This document shows positions 42,257 to 50,774 of a stretch of 64,000 nt of DNA, one piece after another. Every line of letters begins with the position of its first letter. Positions within the stretch are counted from its first letter, which is position 1. A model generated the notes under the pieces. It made no database searches. It saw only the letters and a list, made by a program, of their open reading frames with translations, and was not told the origin of the DNA. The position numbers were made by a program, and so were the translations under genes. Origin of the DNA: JACJWR01 sp964627505. GTDB lineage: Bacteria; Actinomycetota; Actinomycetes; S36-B12; UBA10799. The stretch spans positions 14,546 to 78,545 of the forward strand of contig CAZVKB010000001.1 of NCBI GenBank assembly GCA_964627505.1, in the 5' to 3' direction.

Positions 42257-42627
42257 GAGTCGTCCACCCGCCGACCCGCTTCAACTGCCCCCGGGGGTTC
42301 GTCCCCCACCGGCCAGCGCCGCACCGACCGTACTGCCTCCAATGTCAGCACGGCAGCCACTGGAATCACCAAGAAAAAGAGCAATTCATCCAACGGCAGT
42401 CCGGCGAACACATAGATTCCAGTGATCCGATCGGTGTCGAACCACCAATGACCCGACGCGATTGCGTAGATGTCCCAGGCGATAAATATCACCAGACCTG
42501 GGACGAGGCTCGCCAGCAGCCGCCGCCATCGGGCGTACACCCGCGTGCGCAACACAATCTCCAACCACAAAGTGCCGAACACGACAAATATCAGCACGCC
42601 CACATACGCCAGCCTGGCCATCGCCAT
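42253..42627 (-). CDS. crtYe: lycopene cyclase domain protein, first subunit (CrtYc/CrtYe type)
   Basis: 124 residues, three membrane segments. The start at 42627 is chosen because its ATG overlaps the stop of the upstream FAD reductase (TGATG). The subunit signature is visible as FIAWDIYAIASGHWWF and FAGLPLDELLFFLVIP, where the usual PLEE reads PLDE. It works with the next gene as one heterodimeric cyclase. A longer in-frame reading to 42759 lies inside the reductase gene and is not supported. Confidence 0.88.
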   Translation of the reverse strand: MAMARLAYVGVLIFVVFGTLWLEIVLRTRVYARWRRLLASLVPGLVIFIAWDIYAIASGHWWFDTDRITGIYVFAGLPLDELLFFLVIPVAAVLTLEAVRSVRRWPVGDEPPGAVEAGRRVDDS

Positions 42628-44006
42628 CAATTCCTGATCAGTGCTGCTTGCAACGGCTGGTCGGGGTCGGCCAGAACGCGCACATCCGCCAACGGCATGC
42701 CTGCGGGATGGGCCGCCTGCGCCTTGCGGGCCGCCATCGCATCCCGAGGTCGATCGCACGCGAGCACTGCCAGCATGCGGTCATCGTCGTCGAGCCACAC
42801 CACCGTCCAATTCGCACCCCCGAGGTCGCCTCGCACGAGCATCCGCGCCGCCCGATAATCGGCCAGGTATCCGCTCCACTGCAGCGTGCGGCCCAGGATT
42901 TCCGACCACAGATAGGGCACAGCGTCATATACCTCGCGCTGCCGCTCCCCAGCCAGCGCAGCACGGACATTTGCCGCCGCCACCTGCGGCTCTGCCATGG
43001 CGTCCTGCCAGTGCCCACCGGGCAACCAGGCACCGTATCGAGGTGACCAGCGCTCCACGACATCCCCAACCGCGAAGACCCGGTCATCTAAGGTGGCCAA
43101 GTGCGCGTCCACCCGCAAGGCCTGTCCCCTCGGCGACGTCCGCAGCCCTGAGTTCCCCAGCCAGGAGGTGCTGGGCGTCACGCCGAGGGCCACCACCACC
43201 AAGTCGGCGACGTAGTCACCAGCACTCGTGCTGACAGCCACTTGTGACCTACCCTCGACACGCTTGTCGCCCCTCACAGCATGCCCCGGCGCCACCGATA
43301 GCACTGTGTCCCCAACACTGGTGGCGATGCCAGCTTCTCGGCACCACACCGACACTTGTCGGCCGACTTCAGGTGGCATGAGCGGCAGCAACCACGCAGC
43401 TTTTTCCACCACCCGCACCTCGGTGCCGAGCCGATGCGCTGCGGAGGCCAGCTCCATCCCAATCCACGATCCGCCTGCGATCACCACCCGAGCGCTGGGC
43501 CCCAAATCGTCAAGTTCCTGCCATAGCGACACTGCATCGCACCAAGAACGCAACACTCGAACGCCCGGTACCTCCAGCCAGCCGTCGGGATACACCGGTT
43601 GGGCGCCCGTGGCGATCACCACGGCTCCCGCCGAGAGTTCGGTCACTGGGGACTCAGATGGCGGCGCGATGCTCCCAGCAGACTCCTGAGCTGCATTCTC
43701 CTGCGCCTCATTGCTGACCTCGATTCGGATCCGCAGCGGCTCATCGCCGGCCGGCGAGATCCCGGAGATCGCGGTGGCAGTGCGTCCCAGCAACACGTTG
43801 ACGCGCAGTTCGGCTAGGTCAATGCCCAAATCGGGGAGCTCCCGCAGCGGGCCTTTGGACAGCGGCGGCCGGTCATATGGTGGGTCCAACTCCGCTCCCA
43901 CCAACGTGATGTCGCCGGCAAATCCCTGCTGCCGCAACTCCTGCGCAGTACGCGCGCCAGCGAGGCCTGCACCCACCACGACGACATGATCGGCGGCTTC
44001 CGGCAT
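42627..44006 (-). CDS. FAD-dependent NAD(P)H oxidoreductase of the ferredoxin-reductase family
   Basis: 459 residues from the ATG at 44006. N-terminal FAD motif VVVVGAGLAGARTAQELR with YDRPPLSKGPL, central NAD(P) motif VVIAGGSWIGMELASAAHRLG, VFAVGDVVERW, and the C-terminal reductase-associated domain (TLQWSGYLADYRAARMLVRGD). Relatives pass electrons from NAD(P)H to ferredoxins of P450 or dioxygenase systems. Translational coupling to the two cyclase subunits suggests it provides reducing power or redox balance in carotenoid synthesis; that is inference. Leaderless start predicted. Confidence 0.88.
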   Translation of the reverse strand: MPEAADHVVVVGAGLAGARTAQELRQQGFAGDITLVGAELDPPYDRPPLSKGPLRELPDLGIDLAELRVNVLLGRTATAISGISPAGDEPLRIRIEVSNEAQENAAQESAGSIAPPSESPVTELSAGAVVIATGAQPVYPDGWLEVPGVRVLRSWCDAVSLWQELDDLGPSARVVIAGGSWIGMELASAAHRLGTEVRVVEKAAWLLPLMPPEVGRQVSVWCREAGIATSVGDTVLSVAPGHAVRGDKRVEGRSQVAVSTSAGDYVADLVVVALGVTPSTSWLGNSGLRTSPRGQALRVDAHLATLDDRVFAVGDVVERWSPRYGAWLPGGHWQDAMAEPQVAAANVRAALAGERQREVYDAVPYLWSEILGRTLQWSGYLADYRAARMLVRGDLGGANWTVVWLDDDDRMLAVLACDRPRDAMAARKAQAAHPAGMPLADVRVLADPDQPLQAALIRN

Positions 44007-44013
44007 GGCAAAT

Positions 44014-44019
44014 ACCTTA
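44014..44019 (-). promoter_or_regulatory. -10 element TAAGGT of the FAD reductase-cyclase operon
   Basis: TAAGGT on the minus strand ends 7 nt before the ATG at 44006; no Shine-Dalgarno sequence. Confidence 0.5.
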
Positions 44020-44062
44020 GACGGGTTTCCACCACTGGCTACGGCTGCTCCCCAACCCGAAG

Positions 44063-44068
44063 TAGAAT
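44063..44068 (+). promoter_or_regulatory. -10 element TAGAAT of the PASTA kinase gene
   Basis: TAGAAT ends 8 nt before the GTG at 44077 and lies inside the longer in-frame reading from 44005, which argues for the shorter start. Confidence 0.6.
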
Positions 44069-44076
44069 CGACCATT

Positions 44077-46107
44077 GTGACTGCCGCAGAGGACCCGATG
44101 GTGGGTCGGCTCATCGAGAGCCGCTACCACCTTGACGCACTGATTGCGCAAGGCGGCATGTCCACTGTGTACCGCGCGACCGACATGCGGCTCGAACGCA
44201 CGGTTGCCGTGAAGATCATGAATCGATCCCTGGCCGAGGACCCCGGCTTTGTGCAGCGATTCGAACGCGAGGCGAAGGCAGCCGCCCGGCTCAGCGATCC
44301 GCACGTCGTGGGCGTGCTCGATCAGGGTGAATACGACGGTCTGGTCTTCCTGGTCATGGAATACGTGCCCGGGCACACTTTGCGCGATGTGATCCGCACC
44401 CACGGGGCACTGGCGCCTGCCCGTGCCCTCGGCGTGCTCGATCCGGTGCTGGCCGCCCTCAGCGCAGCGCACGACGCAGGTTTCGTCCACCGTGACATCA
44501 AACCCGAGAATGTGCTGATCACCGCCGCGGGCGTCGTGAAGGTAGCCGACTTCGGACTGGCCCGCGCGATCGTGGCCGACACCGCTACGAATCGCACCCA
44601 AGGCGTGATCATCGGCACGGTGGGATACCTGTCCCCGGAACAAGTGGCCGCCGGCGACGCCGATGAGCGCAGCGACATCTACGCGGCGGGGGTGTTGCTC
44701 TACGAAATGCTCACTGGGGTGGTGCCGTTCGACGCCCCCACGCCGCTGGCCGTCGCCTTCAAACACGTCAATGATCGGGTGCCGCCGCCGAGTCGCGAGG
44801 TCCCCGACTTGTCACCGGCACTAGATGACCTGGTGCTGCGGGCGACCGCGCGCGAACCATCAGAACGGTATGCCAGCGCCGCCGAATTCCGCGCCGATGC
44901 TCTCGCCGTACTCGAGACCCTGCCGATAGCCGCGGATGAGCCCACTGCGATGCCCCAGGAAGTGGTGGCGATTGCCGCCACAGCCGGGGTCGAATCCGAC
45001 TCGGAAACCACCGCAATCGATCATGAATCCGGCACCGCGATCCTGCCCGCCGCGGAGGTCCCCGACGCTGGGGCGATCGTGGTGGCCGCAGAGGCAGAGG
45101 CGGCATCCGCACCCGGTAAAGCGGCCGTCAGCAGTGCCGCCGGTGAGCTCGCCCCGGCTGCCGCTTCGGCGGTCGGCACGAAAACGCGACGAAAAGATCG
45201 TCCGAAAGTAAAGGGCGTTCGCCGCGGCGGTCGCCTGTTCACGATCGTGTTGATCGTGGTCCTGGCCGCCCTGGTGGGCGCAGGTGCCTGGTGGCTTGGA
45301 TCGTTGCGCTATGTGCCGATGCCAGATGTCACCGGTCAAACCTTGGCGGCAGCAGAAGCCACACTGGCACCGCTGGAACTGAAGATTGCCGAAAGCGGCA
45401 CCGAATTCAGCGAAACAGTCCCGAGCGGCGTCGTTTTGAACACCGACCCACCCGTGGGGGTGCGCGCCCGCACCGGCAGCACCGTTGCTGCGGTGGTGTC
45501 CAAAGGTCCTGAACGCTACAACGTGCCGCAGGTTCGCGGCACGTCCATCGAGTCGGCTACCAAAGCCATCGAGTCGGCCAATTTGGTGGTGGGCGGTTCT
45601 GAGTCCGTGTTTGACGACACTGTGCCAAATGGGCAAGTGACCGGCACTGATCCAGGTGAAGGAACGCCGCAGAAGCCAAAGACCGCTGTGACCCTGTATG
45701 TCTCCAAGGGCCCTGCGCCGGTCGCGGTTCCCAATGTGGCAGGCCAGAGCAAGGATCAGGCGCTGGCCACCTTGACGGAAGCGGGACTCAAGCCCACCAC
45801 GGTGGAGGAGTACGCCGACACGGTCCCCGCAGGAAGTGCTGTGGGCACCGCACCGGTGGCCGGCACGCAACTCAAGCGGGGCGACCCCATCTCGCTGACC
45901 ATCTCCAAAGGTCCGCCCCCGGTGACCGTGCCCAGCGTCACTGACCTCAAGAGTGCCGACGCCGTCGCACGACTACAGGCCGTGGGGTTCGTGGTGGTGC
46001 AGAAGCCGCTGGCCGGATTTGTCGCCCTCGATCGCGTGGTGTCCCAAGATCCTGCCGGGGGCACCAGCGCACCGAAGGGTTCTACGGTCACCATCACGAT
46101 CGTGTAG
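44077..46107 (+). CDS. serine/threonine protein kinase with four PASTA domains
   Basis: 676 residues from a GTG at 44077 just behind a -10 element. Kinase domain (about 15-280): glycine loop AQGGMSTVYRA, VAVK (K46), HRDIKPEN (D140) and DFG (158-160). An Ala/Glu-rich linker, one membrane segment (about 390-408), then four extracellular PASTA repeats (PMPDVTGQTL, NVPQVRGTS, AVPNVAGQS, TVPSVTDLK). PASTA domains sense peptidoglycan or muropeptides; PknB-type kinases regulate cell-wall synthesis and division. By position it matches mycobacterial pknL, but that protein lacks PASTA repeats, so the domain set is PknB-like. Confidence 0.95.
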   Translation: MTAAEDPMVGRLIESRYHLDALIAQGGMSTVYRATDMRLERTVAVKIMNRSLAEDPGFVQRFEREAKAAARLSDPHVVGVLDQGEYDGLVFLVMEYVPGHTLRDVIRTHGALAPARALGVLDPVLAALSAAHDAGFVHRDIKPENVLITAAGVVKVADFGLARAIVADTATNRTQGVIIGTVGYLSPEQVAAGDADERSDIYAAGVLLYEMLTGVVPFDAPTPLAVAFKHVNDRVPPPSREVPDLSPALDDLVLRATAREPSERYASAAEFRADALAVLETLPIAADEPTAMPQEVVAIAATAGVESDSETTAIDHESGTAILPAAEVPDAGAIVVAAEAEAASAPGKAAVSSAAGELAPAAASAVGTKTRRKDRPKVKGVRRGGRLFTIVLIVVLAALVGAGAWWLGSLRYVPMPDVTGQTLAAAEATLAPLELKIAESGTEFSETVPSGVVLNTDPPVGVRARTGSTVAAVVSKGPERYNVPQVRGTSIESATKAIESANLVVGGSESVFDDTVPNGQVTGTDPGEGTPQKPKTAVTLYVSKGPAPVAVPNVAGQSKDQALATLTEAGLKPTTVEEYADTVPAGSAVGTAPVAGTQLKRGDPISLTISKGPPPVTVPSVTDLKSADAVARLQAVGFVVVQKPLAGFVALDRVVSQDPAGGTSAPKGSTVTITIV

Positions 46108-46110
46108 TCA

Positions 46111-47013
46111 TTGCCCGCTTACAATCCACCCCAACGCCATCGCGCACTACCCGCCCTGGCGTTGCTCGCAGCCACCGCAGCCTGGGGTTCCACCTTTGTC
46201 GTCGCCGCCGATGTGATCGCCGATCTGTCGGTGTCGGCTTTCTTGACCTGGCGTTTTGCGATCGCCACCGTGGTGCTGGTGGCGATTCGACCGCGGGCGC
46301 TCGCACGGCTGAGTCGAGCCGACCTCACCCACGGCCTGCTGCTGGGTTTGGCGCTGGGTGCGGGCTACATCCTCCAGACGTATGGACTCAAAACAACACC
46401 GGCGACCGTCTCTGGCTTCATCACGGGCATGTTCCTGGTGTTCACACCACTGGTGGCGTGGGTGACCTTGCGTCGGCCGATCCCGGCCTCGGCCTGGTGG
46501 GCAGTAGGAATCGCCACAGTGGGATTGGCCGTGATCTCCCTGCAGGGGTTGTCAATCGGCGTCGGGGAGCTGCTCACCCTCGGCGGGGCGCTGGCGTTTG
46601 CCTGTCAGATCGTGGGGTTGTCGCACTGGTCTACGACTCAGACGTCCTACGGTCTGGCGATTGTGCAATTGGCAGTAGTGTCGGTGGCGTGCGCGGTCAT
46701 GATCCCGTTCGAGGCCGGCCCCACGGTACCGCCGTCGACAAAAATTTGGGTCGAAGTGCTGTTCTTGGCCCTGGTCGCCACAGCAGCGGCGTTCATCGTG
46801 CAGTCGTGGGCACAAGCGCAACTCGAACCAACCAGGGCAGCCATCATTCTCACCGGTGAACCGGTCTTTGCCGGAATCACCGGATTTCTGGTGGGAGAGG
46901 AGATCACGGTTCGACTCCTGATTGGCGGAGCACTGGTGCTGTTGGCGATGTACATCGTGGAACTTGGCCCGCGCCGCGGCAGTGAAGCGCGCGTCGCCCA
47001 TCTCGAGCCGTGA
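46111..47013 (+). CDS. EamA/DMT family transporter
   Basis: 300 residues with ten membrane segments in two EamA repeats (first AWGSTFVVAADVIADLS, second VLFLALVATAAAFIVQSWAQ and LEPTRAAIILTGEPVFAGI). Drug/metabolite transporter superfamily; substrate unknown. The start is a TTG at 46111, 3 nt after the kinase stop; no ATG or GTG exists before the first membrane segment, so the rare start is accepted. It is likely co-transcribed with the kinase. Confidence 0.9.
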   Translation: MPAYNPPQRHRALPALALLAATAAWGSTFVVAADVIADLSVSAFLTWRFAIATVVLVAIRPRALARLSRADLTHGLLLGLALGAGYILQTYGLKTTPATVSGFITGMFLVFTPLVAWVTLRRPIPASAWWAVGIATVGLAVISLQGLSIGVGELLTLGGALAFACQIVGLSHWSTTQTSYGLAIVQLAVVSVACAVMIPFEAGPTVPPSTKIWVEVLFLALVATAAAFIVQSWAQAQLEPTRAAIILTGEPVFAGITGFLVGEEITVRLLIGGALVLLAMYIVELGPRRGSEARVAHLEP

Positions 47014-47065
47014 CTCGGGGTCAAGCCCACGCCGTCCCGTCGACCCTGACCACGCCAGCCAGGGG

Positions 47066-47611
47066 TCACACGTCGAGGTGGTACCCCTCGGCCTGCAGCA
47101 AAGCCACCTTCACCTGCGGACCGAACCCATAATTTCCCACTCCGCCCGCCGCTGGCACTACCCGATGACAGGGCACGAATGGCGCGACCGGGTTGTTGGC
47201 GCAGGCCGAACCAGCGGCCCGGGCCGCCCGCGGGCGGCCTGCCGCAGTCGCGAGTTGTCCGTAGGTGCGCACCTGCCCGGCTGGGATTTCCCGCATTACC
47301 CGCCAGACCTGTTGGTGAAATCCCACACCGTCGAGCACCACGCTCACCGAGTCGAAGGCAGCTGCATCGCCGGCCAGAAATCGCATCACCGCAGCCTGTA
47401 CTGCGGGTTGCTCAGTCGGCTCCAGCGCACAGTCGCGCCAGCGATTAGGCAACTCAGCAAGCAGAGTCGTGAGCGGCCGAAAGCCGCTGGCAATCACCGG
47501 TCCTTCCGGCCCGGCAGGGCGATCACCTTGCGCATCCTGATCGGTCACCACGGCCAGGACCCCCATGGGGGTCTGGTATTCCGCTGTTCCGAGGACACAG
47601 ACTTCAGACAT
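47066..47611 (-). CDS. ogt: methylated-DNA--protein-cysteine methyltransferase
   Basis: Suicide repair of O6-methylguanine. 181 residues; the acceptor cysteine is in FVPCHRVVPAAG, preceded by the helix-turn-helix region (QQVWRVMREIPAGQVRTYGQLA) and the Asn hinge ACANNPVAP. Its start overlaps the end of the DAHP synthase gene by 8 nt, so the two are probably one transcript although functionally unrelated. Confidence 0.94.
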   Translation of the reverse strand: MSEVCVLGTAEYQTPMGVLAVVTDQDAQGDRPAGPEGPVIASGFRPLTTLLAELPNRWRDCALEPTEQPAVQAAVMRFLAGDAAAFDSVSVVLDGVGFHQQVWRVMREIPAGQVRTYGQLATAAGRPRAARAAGSACANNPVAPFVPCHRVVPAAGGVGNYGFGPQVKVALLQAEGYHLDV

Positions 47612-48968
47612 CGCGGCGTTGGCCCAACATCTCCGCCACCAAAAACGCCAGCTCCAGGGACTGCTCCCGGTTCAGCCGCGGATCGCATGCTGTCTCATAG
47701 CGATCCCCGATGTGGCTTTCCTCGATGCCACCGGTGCCGCCGAGACACTCCGTCACGTCGTCCCCCGTGAGCTCGATGTGAATCCCGCCGGGCACGGTGC
47801 CCAGATTTCGGTGCACCTCGAAGAACCCGCGCACCTCCGCCACGATGTCGTCGAAGAAACGGGTCTTGTGGCCGCTGGCGACTGCGCGGGTGTTGCCGTG
47901 CATGGGGTCACACACCCACACCACCTGGCGTCCGGTCGCCTCCACCTTCTCCACCACGGCGGGCAGTACCTCAGTGACCTGGCTTGCTCCCATGCGGGTG
48001 ATCACAGTGACACGTCCGGGTTCCGCATCTGGATCCAAGCGTTCCACCACAGCAGCGGCTTCCTCGGGACTTGCGGTCGGGCCGAGTTTCACCCCCACCG
48101 GGTTGTGGATGCGGGCGGCGAAATCGATGTGCGCGCCATCCAAATTGCGGGTGCGTTCACCCACCCACAAGAAATGCCCTGAGACCGAATAGGGCAAACC
48201 GGTGCGCGAATCGATGCGGACCAATGGCCGCTCGTAGTCGAGCACGAGTGCCTCGTGACCGGCATAAAAGTCCACTCGGCGCAGTTCTTCCGGGTCCGCA
48301 CCGCAGGCCTGCATGAACTGCAAGGCCCGATCAATGTCACCAGCAAGTCGTTCGTAGCGCTGGCCGGCGGGGCTGTCGCGCACGAAGTCCTGGTTCCAGG
48401 CATGCACTTGCCGCAGATCCGCGTACCCGCCTTGGGTGAATGCGCGCACCAGATTGAGCGCCGCGCTGGAGGCGTTGTAGACGGACACCAGGCGCGCTGG
48501 ATCCGGGGTGCGCCCAGCCGGGGTGAAGTCCAGGTCGTTGACCCCATCACCGAAGTAGGACGGGAGTTCCAGCCCGGCGCGCACTTCCATCGGCTGGCTG
48601 CGCGGCTTGAAGTATTGCCCGGCCACGCGACCGATCTTCACTACCGGCAAGCCTGAACCATAGGTGAGCACCACAGCCATCTGCAGCAGGGTCTTCAGGC
48701 GCGCTCGGATCGAATCGGCTGTGTTAGCCGCGAAAGTCTCCGCGCAATCGCCCCCCATCAGCACGAACGCCTCACCTGCGGCTACCGATGCCAACTCTTG
48801 ACCTAAATGGTCGCTCTCACCGGCGAACACCAACGGTGGTGCGACGGCTAGTTGCGCCTGCGCGGCCATCAGCGCCGCCGACTCCGGCCACGTGGGCTGC
48901 TGGCGGGCGGGCAGCACGGGCCAATCCTGCACCGGGGTCATCACGAGACCGTCGGGTTGCACACTCAT
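47604..48968 (-). CDS. aroG: class II 3-deoxy-7-phosphoheptulonate synthase
   Basis: First step of the shikimate pathway (PEP plus erythrose 4-phosphate). 454 residues, plant-like AroA-II type: VLMGGDCAETFA, KIGRVAGQYFKPRS, the HEALVLDYE segment, WVCDPMHGNTR and GGIHIELTGDDVTECLGG. The ATG at 48968 lies 6 nt behind the -10 TACCCT, so it is probably leaderless. The neighbourhood kinase-DAHP synthase-acyltransferase follows the actinobacterial order (Rv2176-Rv2178c-Rv2182c). Confidence 0.97.
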   Translation of the reverse strand: MSVQPDGLVMTPVQDWPVLPARQQPTWPESAALMAAQAQLAVAPPLVFAGESDHLGQELASVAAGEAFVLMGGDCAETFAANTADSIRARLKTLLQMAVVLTYGSGLPVVKIGRVAGQYFKPRSQPMEVRAGLELPSYFGDGVNDLDFTPAGRTPDPARLVSVYNASSAALNLVRAFTQGGYADLRQVHAWNQDFVRDSPAGQRYERLAGDIDRALQFMQACGADPEELRRVDFYAGHEALVLDYERPLVRIDSRTGLPYSVSGHFLWVGERTRNLDGAHIDFAARIHNPVGVKLGPTASPEEAAAVVERLDPDAEPGRVTVITRMGASQVTEVLPAVVEKVEATGRQVVWVCDPMHGNTRAVASGHKTRFFDDIVAEVRGFFEVHRNLGTVPGGIHIELTGDDVTECLGGTGGIEESHIGDRYETACDPRLNREQSLELAFLVAEMLGQRRDV

Positions 48969-48974
48969 GGGGCA

Positions 48975-48980
48975 AGGGTA
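48975..48980 (-). promoter_or_regulatory. -10 element TACCCT of the DAHP synthase gene
   Basis: TACCCT on the minus strand ends 6 nt before the ATG at 48968; no Shine-Dalgarno sequence. Identical hexamer and spacing to the mannosyltransferase gene. Confidence 0.55.
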
Positions 48981-49022
48981 ACCGCGGGCACCGACATCGC
49001 CCGCGGCACCTACGGTCCGCTT

Positions 49023-50669
49023 CTACTGTTGTGCGGACGTCGCTGGCGCCTCGTTGTGACGGTCCGCCGCCGCTTGGGCATTTTCGGCGGCGATTTCGGC
49101 GAAGAAGGCCTGTTCAGCGCGCTTGCGCGGATAGGCCACCAGCACCAGGACCGTGGCGCCCACAGCCAACACCATGGCGATGGAAACCGCCCAAGTCTTA
49201 CCGTCAACAAAAGCTTGACTTGCCGCGCTGATGATCTGATTACCCACATCGGCCGGGTAACCGCGGGCGACCTCCTGGGCACCTTCGAAGGACCCGAGCA
49301 TTTCTTGGGTAGCTGCCGTGCCCAATTCCGCCGACTGCGTCGGGGTGAGCGTGTTCAACACCTTGGTGAGAGCTGCGCTGTACGCCACTGCCAGCGCACT
49401 ACCCATCACGGCATTCATCACCGAGCCACCGAAGTCCCGGGTGAGGTCGGTGAATGCCGATCCCATGCCGGCCCGCGAAGCCGGTAGCGAAGCCATCAGA
49501 GACTTCGACGCTGGGGTAATTGACAGGCCAACGCCCACGCCCACCAACGTGTATGCGAACAACACGTGGAAAGTGGCCACTGAGACACCCCAAAACACCA
49601 ATATCCACAGGAAAGCCAGCACCAGCGTGGCCAGACCAGCCGCGAAAGTGATGCGACTGCCCTTGGCCGCCATCAGCCGCGCGGCAAACAGCGAAGAGAT
49701 GAACATGAAGATCGGCATCGGCAACTGCATCGTCGCGCCCTCGAGTGCGGAATAGCCGAGCACATTCTGAGTGAACTGCTGGCCGATGAACATGGTGCCC
49801 ATCAGCCCACCGAAAGTCACCGTCCCCGCCGCAGCCGCCACCCAGAAAGTGCGAGCTTTGGCCAAATTGAGATCGACTAGAGGTCGTGTGGCCCGCCGCT
49901 GCCGAACGAAGAACAACACGATGGCCACCACCGACACGGCGCCGGCGATGCCCACCTCACTCCACCGGTAACTGGCAATGTTCTGCAGCGCCACCACCAG
50001 GCCGGCCACACCGATCACACTGAGGACACCCCCGATGTGATCCACCGAACTGGCGTCCTCGCCGGCATGGGCGGGTAACACCCACCAGCCCAGCACGAGG
50101 TCAATTGCCGCCAGCGGCACGGTGATGAAGAACACCGAACCCCAGTCGAAACGCTCCAGCACCAGCCCACCGAGTAGCGGCCCGAGCGCGGCGAATCCAC
50201 CACCGATCCCCGACCACAACGCGATCGCTTTGGTCTGCGCCCGTCCCGTGTAGAGCGCCGAGACGATCGACAGCGTGGTGGGGAAGAGCAAACCAGCTGC
50301 TAATCCGGCCAGGAACCGCGCCCCGATCAGCACTTCCACATTGGGCGCCAACGCACTCAACAGAGCCGTCGGGATGGAGCAGAAGGCCCCGATCTTGAAC
50401 AGCAACTTGCGTCCGTAGCGGTCGCCGATCGCACCGAAATACAGCACCGAACACGCCAGACCCAACGTGAACATATTTGCAACTGCCGTCAGCTGCGCTT
50501 GGGTCGCGCCCAACTCCCTACCAATGCTGGGCAAGGCCACATTGGCGATGCCAAGGTTCATGTTGGCCGTCACAGCACCCAAAATCAGTGCTGTGAGCAC
50601 GAGGCCGCTGCGGGCCGGCGAGGTTCCTGCTGGGGTGCTGACCAAGCCAGCGCCGGTGTTGGTGGACAC
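49023..50669 (-). CDS. MFS drug exporter of the DHA2 (EmrB/QacA) family
   Basis: 548 residues, 14 predicted membrane segments. Motif A is seen as YFGAIGDRYGRKLLF and motif C-like glycine-rich segment as LAGLAAGLLFPTTLSIV; NIALPSIGRELG-like NVALPSIGRELGAT is at the N-terminus. Proton-driven export of an unknown compound. The C-terminus is charged and acidic. GTG start at 50669 with CATGAT 6 nt upstream and no ribosome-binding site. Confidence 0.92.
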   Translation of the reverse strand: MSTNTGAGLVSTPAGTSPARSGLVLTALILGAVTANMNLGIANVALPSIGRELGATQAQLTAVANMFTLGLACSVLYFGAIGDRYGRKLLFKIGAFCSIPTALLSALAPNVEVLIGARFLAGLAAGLLFPTTLSIVSALYTGRAQTKAIALWSGIGGGFAALGPLLGGLVLERFDWGSVFFITVPLAAIDLVLGWWVLPAHAGEDASSVDHIGGVLSVIGVAGLVVALQNIASYRWSEVGIAGAVSVVAIVLFFVRQRRATRPLVDLNLAKARTFWVAAAAGTVTFGGLMGTMFIGQQFTQNVLGYSALEGATMQLPMPIFMFISSLFAARLMAAKGSRITFAAGLATLVLAFLWILVFWGVSVATFHVLFAYTLVGVGVGLSITPASKSLMASLPASRAGMGSAFTDLTRDFGGSVMNAVMGSALAVAYSAALTKVLNTLTPTQSAELGTAATQEMLGSFEGAQEVARGYPADVGNQIISAASQAFVDGKTWAVSIAMVLAVGATVLVLVAYPRKRAEQAFFAEIAAENAQAAADRHNEAPATSAQQ

Positions 50670-50762
50670 GGGTGCATCATGCCACTGCCGAGCGTGCCGC
50701 GACCGATATCTCGGTCACTTCGCCCGCTGCCCGGTTGCCACGCATCAGGGCTCACTCACGAC

Positions 50763-50768
50763 TACGGT
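50763..50768 (+). promoter_or_regulatory. -10 element TACGGT of glpK
   Basis: TACGGT ends 6 nt before the glpK ATG (50775); no Shine-Dalgarno sequence. Confidence 0.5.
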
Positions 50769-50774
50769 GGGCCC

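Noticed and set aside
42628..42759. N-terminal extension of the first lycopene cyclase subunit
   Set aside because: The extra 44 residues lie inside the upstream reductase gene, are not hydrophobic or conserved, and the TGATG overlap gives a better start.
44860..45870. 336-codon minus-strand frame opposite the PASTA region of the kinase
   Set aside because: Composition mirrors the repeat region on the other strand and no domain is recognisable; the kinase frame is clearly real.
50499..50774. N-terminal extension of glycerol kinase
   Set aside because: It runs antisense into the MFS gene; the FGGY fold begins at 50775, directly behind a -10 element.
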